A stretch of 64,000 nt of DNA, from contig JAJOZX010000481.1 of NCBI GenBank assembly GCA_023014485.1, forward strand, positions 572,501 to 636,500, written 5' to 3'. Positions 58,315-64,000 of this stretch are shown here, piece by piece. Numbering within the stretch: the stretch's first letter is position 1; each line of letters opens with the position of its first letter. A program made the position numbers and the translations under genes. The DNA comes from Bathynomus jamesi. Its lineage: Eukaryota > Arthropoda > Malacostraca > Isopoda > Cirolanidae. A model generated the notes under the pieces. The model made no database searches. It was given only the letters and a program-made list of their open reading frames with translations, and was not told the origin of the DNA.

Positions 58315-59376
58315 TAATTCTTATATTCATTTATATATTTCTTATATAATTCTTACATTATAATTCGTATAATTCTTATATTCATTTTTATAATTCGCAT
58401 ATTTATATAATCCTTATATTCTTATGTATATTCTTATATTCATTTTGACATATAGAGTTCAAAGTCGCATAACGCTGACATGAGTTTGGATAATTTTTTT
58501 ATTTGCTTTCTATTTTATTTCTGCTGAATAATTGGTGAATTATTTCTTTTTAAATTACTTAATCATTTTTTTTTACTTAGCCTAATAATGTAATCTTGTT
58601 AAATTCTACAATGTTCATTTTCTGTATACATTCTCTCTTCGTTGTAAAAGATGAAGTCGTCCTGCTTAACGTTTAATTTTAAATCTTAAGCATTTAATTT
58701 TTGCTCATATCCATGTTTAATTGTAATTCATAATAAAATGCATATTTCAATTTCCATTTTTAGTTAACTCGGCAGATCATGATAACATCAGATCCGTCAA
58801 TATGCGGTTTAAAATAAAAATATGACTTCATCTTCAAATATCTTGCTTATCTATCTAGACATTGCTACAGCTAAAATATTTACCTTATCTTCAAATATTT
58901 TGCAAAATAATCCAGCCTATTCAGAATAAAAACAAAATAGGTCGACATTAAATAATAATGATGTCACCAAAATATTGCCTATATAAAGTGAAATAATTTT
59001 TCAAATTGTCATTCTGATTGTCTGATCTGACTTAAAGGCTGAGCATTACTTGTAACATTTTAGCAGTAAACTACAGTAAGAGAATATCTTTGTCTTCTCC
59101 TTCGAGCCTTGCTCTCTTCAGAGAACTTAGTCTTAAATAGAGAAAAATAATTTCCCGATACGTTACAAGAAGAATCGGGGAACCTTCAGAGAATTTAGTA
59201 AGCTCCACAGAATCCTCCGATCCAGTACAAGAAGAAATCGGAGAGTAGTATAGAAGAAACTACTGCGATTCCCTATACGGTACCAGCTACTCCAGAGTAA
59301 CTATTCCGTTGCTGCAACCTAACCAGAACCCCGGTGAACTTCGAACTGCCCAAGGCCATAGACCGACGGGTTAACA
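58311..59376 (+). mobile_element. Solo LTR of the errantivirus family
   Basis: TGAATAATTCTTATATTC start (first ~10 bases of the LTR missing), then AACTCGGCAGATCATGATAACATCAGATC and the CTTAAAGGCTGAGCATTACTTG block, ending GGGTTAACA. A CTATATAAAG TATA box lies near 58979. Resembles the 6862-7964 solo LTR more than the 8466 pair. TA arrays flank it. Confidence 0.85.
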
Positions 59377-59391
59377 TATATATATATATTC

Positions 59392-59440
59392 ATCATAAAT
59401 ACTTTTCACGTGTCACTTTCGTGAAATAATTTTTCATATA
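59392..59440 (+). mobile_element. Penelope-like terminal fragment
   Basis: TTCATCATAAATACTTTTCACGTG ... ACTTTCGTGAAATAAT is the complement of 8224-8262, the outer end of the Penelope-like terminal repeat. Confidence 0.65.
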
Positions 59441-59456
59441 TATATATATATATATT

Positions 59457-59810
59457 GCCTTCTAAACAAGCCAGCTGGCTGATTAAGCCTTCTAAGCCTA
59501 CTGGCTGATTAAGACTTCAAAGCCAACTGAGGAGGTCAAGAGCGTCAGTATGCGACGAGACATGCCTGCGAAAAGATCTCCTCCTCCTCCTTCCTCCTCT
59601 CTCTTAGGCTACCTTCCTAGGTCAGGTTAGGGTACCCCTTTTGGAGGAAAGTCTTGGGCCAACCCACTCTCACCCACGGGTGCCAACCCTCTCACCCCAT
59701 GCGTGCTAATCCCCCCCACCATGGGTGGGGGAGGGGTTTGACAACATGGGTCAACATTGCATTGGAATTGCACTCTCCCATTTTGCGGTCATACTACTGA
59801 TGGGGTCGCT
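59457..59810. other. Unassigned repeat region beside 5S-SINE
   Basis: Two GCCTTCTAA..C..CTGGCTGATTAAG direct repeats (59459-59512), CT-rich sequence, and from about 59690 the complement of 41000-41145 (TTGCACTCTCCCATTTTGCGGTCATA). No gene. Confidence 0.6.
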
Positions 59811-60004
59811 TAAATTCCTTCGCAACATCTAAAATCATATGATGGAGGGGACCTACAGCTTTACGTAGGATCCGAACCACTGGCCGCTACATAATCTGGA
59901 CGCAGAGGCCGGTCTCCCATCCAGTTACAACCCAAACCCAATATCGTTTAACTTCGCTGTTCGACGGGAAGCGGTGTGACGAAACTAGCCACGACGTAGC
60001 CCGA
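59811..60004 (-). mobile_element. 5S-derived SINE, copy B (most complete head)
   Basis: On minus, from 60004: GGGCTACGTCGTGGCTAG ... CGTCGAACAGCGAAGTTAAAC, GGGTTTGGGTTGTAACTGGATGGGAGACCG, then the GGTTCGGATCC body and GATGTTGCGAAGG. The head covers the whole 5S-like region including positions corresponding to box A and box C of the 5S internal promoter. Confidence 0.78.
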
Positions 60005-60120
60005 CCGCCCTCTGCGTCCAGATGATATAATAATCCGTGGTTCTGATCCTGCGTAAAGTTGAAGGTCTCCTGTGTCGTATGACCTTAGATGTTGCGACGG
60101 AAGTTCAACAACCCCATCAA
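60005..60120 (+). mobile_element. 5S-derived SINE, copy C (head missing)
   Basis: CCGCCCTCTGCGTCCAGATGAT then TCCGTGGTTCTGATCCTGCG and GTATGACCTTAGATGTTGCGACGG. Plus orientation, directly abutting copy B head-to-head. Confidence 0.7.
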
Positions 60121-60300
60121 CCATCAATCACCTACTGCTGCCAGCGCCTGAAACTCAATGGATAACACCTTTTTCCTACGAACGATGGGAAGACATTGAG
60201 GTCGGGGGTTCAACTCCCGATGCTACTGGTAACAGTAATATGGGAGTTAGTGCAATGAACTGCATTAGTTGGCCTAAACGCTGTGCTAATTTCTAACTCC

Positions 60301-60317
60301 CCCCCCCCCCCCCCCCG
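60301..60317. repeat. Poly(C) run
   Basis: About 17 consecutive C (with preceding CC). Rare in such AT-rich DNA and prone to length error. Confidence 0.95.
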
Positions 60318-60437
60318 ATTGATTATATTTAATGTATAAAAACTTAAGTTAGTTTACGCTTCAGGGCATGAAAGAAACCTAGTTTTTATTAAATATAAGG
60401 TCTTCATACGAAACTAAATGTTTTAGGAAAATCCTAA

Positions 60438-60471
<34 letters not shown>

Positions 60472-60867
60472 TGATAATAATGAAACTGCATTTTCAAGAA
60501 ATCAAAATGTGTCCCAGATTACTATTTAGTACTCTAACAGGAATTAACCTAATTAAAAGTTATGTAATAAATATTAACACTGCAAAAGTGTGCCTTTAAT
60601 CGAAGTTTTAATGGGAGTTTGCAATAGATTTTGGAAATTTTTAAAATTTCAAACGACCAATTAGGGTAATTAAGAGACAAAATATTAGCTATGTTTAAAA
60701 TTCTTTTGGTCTAAAAGTTAAAAAAAGAAATCTGAAACAGAAAAGAAGACAATGAGGGCAAAGCTAAAGAAGAAAAGCATTTGGAAAGTAACAATATAAA
60801 ACTTTAGAATTGAAAATATATACGTATGAAGATTTACAGCTATTTTGATCAAGTCTCTACTGTTAAA

Positions 60868-60868
<1 letters not shown>
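60318..60868. other. No gene; (TAA)n at 60441-60482
   Basis: AT-rich non-coding DNA with a TAA trinucleotide run. Confidence 0.6.
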
Positions 60869-60912
<44 letters not shown>

Positions 60913-60944
60913 ATATATATATACTGTATATAAAATACATATAG

Positions 60945-61278
60945 ACCGTGCAGGCGTGCATGGAATAAGGAACTCTTCTGGGAAAATTAAATCCATTATA
61001 GTCCGAATAAGTAATGATAAATGACAAACACTATAGTTTTTCTTTTTCATGATGTTAGCCCGACGTGGGCAACGGATCACTCGCAAAGAGTGACCCGTTG
61101 CGAGTGACCCGTTGCCCACGTCGGGCTAACATCATGAAAAGGAAAAACTATAGTGTTTGTCATTTATCATTACTTATTCGGACTATAGTGGATTTAATTT
61201 CCCCAGAAAAGTTCCTTTTTCCATGCAAGGTCTGTGTGTATCATGAAAAAACCTCAGGGGACCATTCTGAGTTCAATC

Positions 61279-61281
<3 letters not shown>
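60945..61281. mobile_element. Foldback MITE, copy 2 (long form)
   Basis: Arms 60958-61079 and 61107-61228 are near-perfect inverted repeats (GATGTTAGCCCGACGTGGGCAAC at the core), loop about 27 bp. The outer tail (CAGGGGACCATTCTGAGTTCAATCCC) matches copy 1 at 344-368. Copy 1 lacks the central core, so it is a deletion derivative. TA arrays outside. Confidence 0.85.
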
Positions 61282-61329
<48 letters not shown>

Positions 61330-61334
61330 ATATT

Positions 61335-61520
61335 TATTTTATTTTTTTATTTTTTTATTTTTATTGGGGTTGTTTAACCTCCTTCGCAACATCTAAGGTC
61401 ATATGACGGAGGGGATCTACAGCTTTACGTGGGATCCGAACCACGGGTCGCTACATAATCTGGGCGCGGAGGCGGTCTCCCATCCAACTACTACCCAGAC
61501 CCAATGTTGCTTAACTTCGC
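61335..61520 (-). mobile_element. 5S-derived SINE, copy D
   Basis: On minus: GCGAAGTTAAGCAACATTGGGTCTGGGTAGTAGTTGGATGGGAGACCG in outline (61465-61520), then the GGTTCGGATCCCACG body, ending in an A-rich (AAATAAAA)n tail at 61335-61365. Clearest match to 5S rRNA (GAAGTTAAGC ... TAGT.GTTGGATGGGAGACC). Confidence 0.82.
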
Positions 61521-61544
61521 ATATATATATATATATATAATATA

Positions 61545-61607
<63 letters not shown>

Positions 61608-61639
61608 AACCTTTCAAATGTTCCGTGCGATGATTCCTC

Positions 61640-63410
61640 ATTTCACGAAGGTCAAGCTTGTTGCCCCTCCTCTCGAGTTTGCCTGGTGAAGTAATGAGTT
61701 GGTTTCTTGTACTTTCCACCTCACATAGCCAGGTACGTCCGGCTCATCGGGGATTGTTCTGAGCCAAGCGTCTAATCTTCTTTTGAAGATGTCCACCGCA
61801 ACTCCACTCGTGTTGTGTTCCTTAGGTCTTTGGGCAAATGATTAAACGGTCTTGGTCCTCTCACGGCAAAACTATTTTCTTTCAAGGTTAAGGATGTTCC
61901 CTGTCTAGCCTTTAATTTGGGAACACGACACAGTCTTCCTTTTTTACTTTCAGTGAATATAGGTTTAACCCTATATGGACAGCTGTTACAAATTTCTAAC
62001 CTTTCATATACACGCATTTACAACTTAACCCTAAAGAAAATTCTGTCCATAGAGAGTTAATTCGCGAAACCTTTCCCAATAATTTAGTTATTTGCACCCC
62101 TTGCTCTTGGCTGTGAAACTTCTCTGAATCCCTTCTAGCTGTCTAATGTCTTCTTTTTGTTATATGGGCATGTTAGAACCGAGCAGTTTTCCAATTTGGG
62201 TATGATCAGTGTTTTCAGTAGAGGAATCATTATATTCCTATCCCTTCGTTTAAAGGTTCTCAGTATCTGCCCAGTTATTCTCTTTGCTCTGTTTACTGCT
62301 ATCTTATTTTATGCTTAAAATTTCGCATCGTCAGTCATCACAACTCGTAAATCTTTTGCTTTAGAATTTCTCTGAATTTCCTGTCCATTTGGGTTATAAT
62401 ATTTCATGGATTTGAGGTCCTCCCTCCCTTTTTCCGTGCCGTAACAGTTGAAATTTCTGTGTTAAACTTCATATTGTTGTCTTCCGTCCGCTTGTAGATT
62501 CTGTTCATGTCTGTTTGTAGAGATCCTATATCCTCTGGGTTTCTTATTTTTCTACTGATCTTTGTGTCATCGGTAAAAGATGTTACTGTGCTGTCTCTGG
62601 TAACGTCCTCATCTGTCAGTTAGCATGATTATGAAGAGTAGTGGAGCTAATACTGTTCCTTGTGGTACTGAGCTGAGGACCTCTGATTGTCATGAAGATA
62701 TTCCTTGTACTGTAACGACTTGCCTCCGCTCATTAAGGAAATTATATATCCATTTCCATACTTTTTCTGTTATTCCCATATATTTCAGTTTATGTATTAT
62801 GATTCCATGGTCACACTTGTTGAACTCTTTGGCAAAGTCTTTGTATATTACATCATTGTTTTAATTACTTTCCAGTACATCAATAATGTTGTTGTAGTGT
62901 TTCATTAGTTGTGATAGGCATGATCTGCCTGACCGAAACCCATGTTGGTTATCATTGAATTTTTTCTGAGTTTCCAAAACGTCATATATTTTCTGTCTAA
63001 CTCTTCTTTCAAATATTTTAGTGAGCTGAGATGTAAGCGACACTGCCCTATAGTTTTTGGCCTCGGATCGATCTCCTCCTTTATATATTGGGACTATGTT
63101 CGCGCTCTTCAGGATGTCCGTTATTTCTCTCATGTCTAGTGATCGTCTCCAAATCCAATACAGTAGCTCAACGATTACACTTGCAGTTTTTCATCAGTGT
63201 GGCATTCCATTTGTCCGGTCCTGCCGCTGAAGTCGAAGTCCTTTATACGTTCCTCTTGTAGTTCTTCTTCAAAGAATGCGTTTCGATCGCATATCAGTTT
63301 GTCAGCTTTTGGGACACTGAAAGATGATTCGAATTGAGCTCTTAATATTTCAAATACTTCTGTTAGATCATCAGATAAAGCAATGTCTTCGTTTATCAAA
63401 GGTCCGATAG
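61640..63410 (-). mobile_element. Jockey/CR1-type LINE relic
   Basis: 5'-truncated, heavily decayed non-LTR element. The RT part lies at 63399-62500 and the C-terminal region at 62300-61640. Confidence 0.75.
61772..63399 (-). pseudogene. LINE reverse transcriptase relic
   Basis: Pre-RT (EELQEERIKDFDFSG), then RT blocks ANIVPIYKGGDRSEAKNYRA, QHGFRSGRSCLSQLMKHYNN, VPQGTVLAPLLFII and an FTDDTK box (usual FADD; the Asp pair is kept). The C-terminus contains MRVYERLEICNSCPYRVKP, RQGTSLTLKENSFAVRGPRPFNHLP. Stops and shifts are scattered through the whole length (near 63170, 62870, 62700, 62340, 62030). Different lineage from the two CR1-like copies. Confidence 0.78.
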
Positions 63411-63437
63411 GGGTGTGGTTTTTCGACTTCTTATATG

Positions 63438-63511
63438 TGCCTCGGTGGTGTAATGGTTAGCGTCGTTGACTACGAATCCATCGGCCCTGGGATCGAGACC
63501 CGGTGATGGCA
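63438..63511 (+). other. tRNA-like head of a SINE (Arg-ACG-like)
   Basis: D-arm-like GGTGTAATGGTTAGC, 7-nt anticodon loop CTACGAA (ACG), T-arm CTGGG-ATCGAGA-CCCGG. Box B GGATCGAGACC is one off consensus. The acceptor stem and one anticodon-stem pair are mismatched, so a SINE promoter rather than a working tRNA gene. Confidence 0.65.
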
Positions 63512-63700
63512 GACGCCGCAGCAAAACCCAGCTGTTCATCCTTCCACACAATAAAAAAAATAGATGGTAGATAAATGGGTACGCTAGTCTGCTGATGAGG
63601 CGTGGTTCGGATTGCACGTTAAACTGTAGGTCTAAGGTGGAGTGAAAAGCTTGACCTTTGTTAGAATGAATAATTCGGGCGGAAGCAAACCAAAGTTTAC
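63438..63700 (+). mobile_element. tRNA-derived SINE
   Basis: The tRNA-like head is followed by a body (ACCCAGCTGTTCATCC ... GTAGATAAATGGGTACGCTAG ... GTCTAAGGTGGAGTGAAAAGC). Ends near the TA tract at 63709. 3' end not exactly fixed. Only one copy in the window. Confidence 0.6.
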
Positions 63701-63733
63701 CAAAGGTATATATATATATATTATATATATATA

Positions 63734-64000
63734 GGGTGTTTCATAACATGTGGGACGCACTTTCAGGATGGATTCAGGACCTGAAAACAATTTAAAAAGT
63801 TCATATAAACATATGCCCGAAATCGCTTTGTTTCCGAGTTACAGCCCGTTTTGTGTTCCAGCAAATTCTTTCCGCAAACTGTTTACAAACACTGCTTGCC
63901 GACAATGTTTGTGAGTGTGTACGAGAATTATTTCATGTATGGCCTTGCCGATTGTAATATTTCGTACACTATGACATGTTTCAATATCGTTGAGTGTAGA
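63734..64000. mobile_element. Terminal part of another mariner-like element
   Basis: GGGTGTTTCATAACATGTGGGACGC begins right after a TA tract, like the 471 element's GGGTGTTTG. Only about 270 bp are inside the window. No ORF with motifs yet, so the assignment rests on the terminus and context. Confidence 0.45.

Noticed and set aside
60190..60240. Possible tRNA from GGGGGTTCAACTCCCGA
   Set aside because: Only a T-arm-like hairpin is seen; no D-arm or anticodon arm in register.
63438..63511. Functional tRNA-Arg gene
   Set aside because: Acceptor stem and one anticodon-stem pair mismatch, and a SINE-like body follows directly.

Overview
The window looks like eukaryotic, AT-rich, almost entirely repeat-derived intergenic DNA, most probably from an arthropod. 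The basis is an envelope-bearing gypsy/errantivirus-type LTR element, a Penelope-like element, CR1/jockey-type LINEs, piggyBac, hAT, Tc1, pogo/Tigger-like and many mariner-like elements, and long (TA)n arrays. I cannot resolve the order; a crustacean or chelicerate is a guess. I recognise no host gene, rRNA gene, functional tRNA or CRISPR array.

Layout. 1-4.6 kb: a foldback MITE, a mariner-like element with the only fully open transposase here (691-1767, minus), a hAT fragment and a Tc1 pseudogene with an intron. 4.6-8.5 kb: two LTR remnants, a SINE with a 5S-rRNA-like head, and one end of a Penelope-like element. 8466-19404: an errantivirus-type element with near-identical 1.07-kb LTRs and a TACA duplication, but frameshifted gag/pol, a duplicated protease segment, and env cut by a hAT MITE. 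It sits inside the Penelope-like element, whose head-to-head inverted copies resume at 19405-22330. 22.3-29 kb: hAT, mariner-like, Tigger-like and TTAA-flanked elements. 29.6-34.5 kb: a degenerate, nearly full-length CR1-like LINE (minus) with an SGNH-esterase ORF1. 34.7-41.1 kb: a three-level nest: an unclassified transposon (36523-39901, 9-bp duplication) inside a piggyBac (34740-40945, TTAA) inside a 5S-derived SINE. 41.3-49.5 kb: local segmental duplications, simple repeats, a mariner-like relic, an unrecognised gene-family relic and a hAT relic with a perfect 8-bp duplication. 49.6-58.3 kb: more mariner-like copies, one a snap-back, and a second copy of the unclassified transposon split by a 5'-truncated CR1. 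58.3-64 kb: a solo LTR, 5S-SINE copies, a second foldback MITE, a LINE relic, a tRNA-derived SINE and the start of another mariner-like element.

What ties it together: nearly all element ends abut (TA)n tracts, and insertions are nested, so relative ages can be read. Most coding copies are broken by one or a few single-base shifts, which may be real decay or assembly indels. The most interesting items are the two-copy unclassified transposon family, the piggyBac-in-5S-SINE nest, the errantivirus-in-Penelope nest, the canonical slippery heptamer at the gag/pol overlap, the intron-containing transposases and the hairpin-forming elements.
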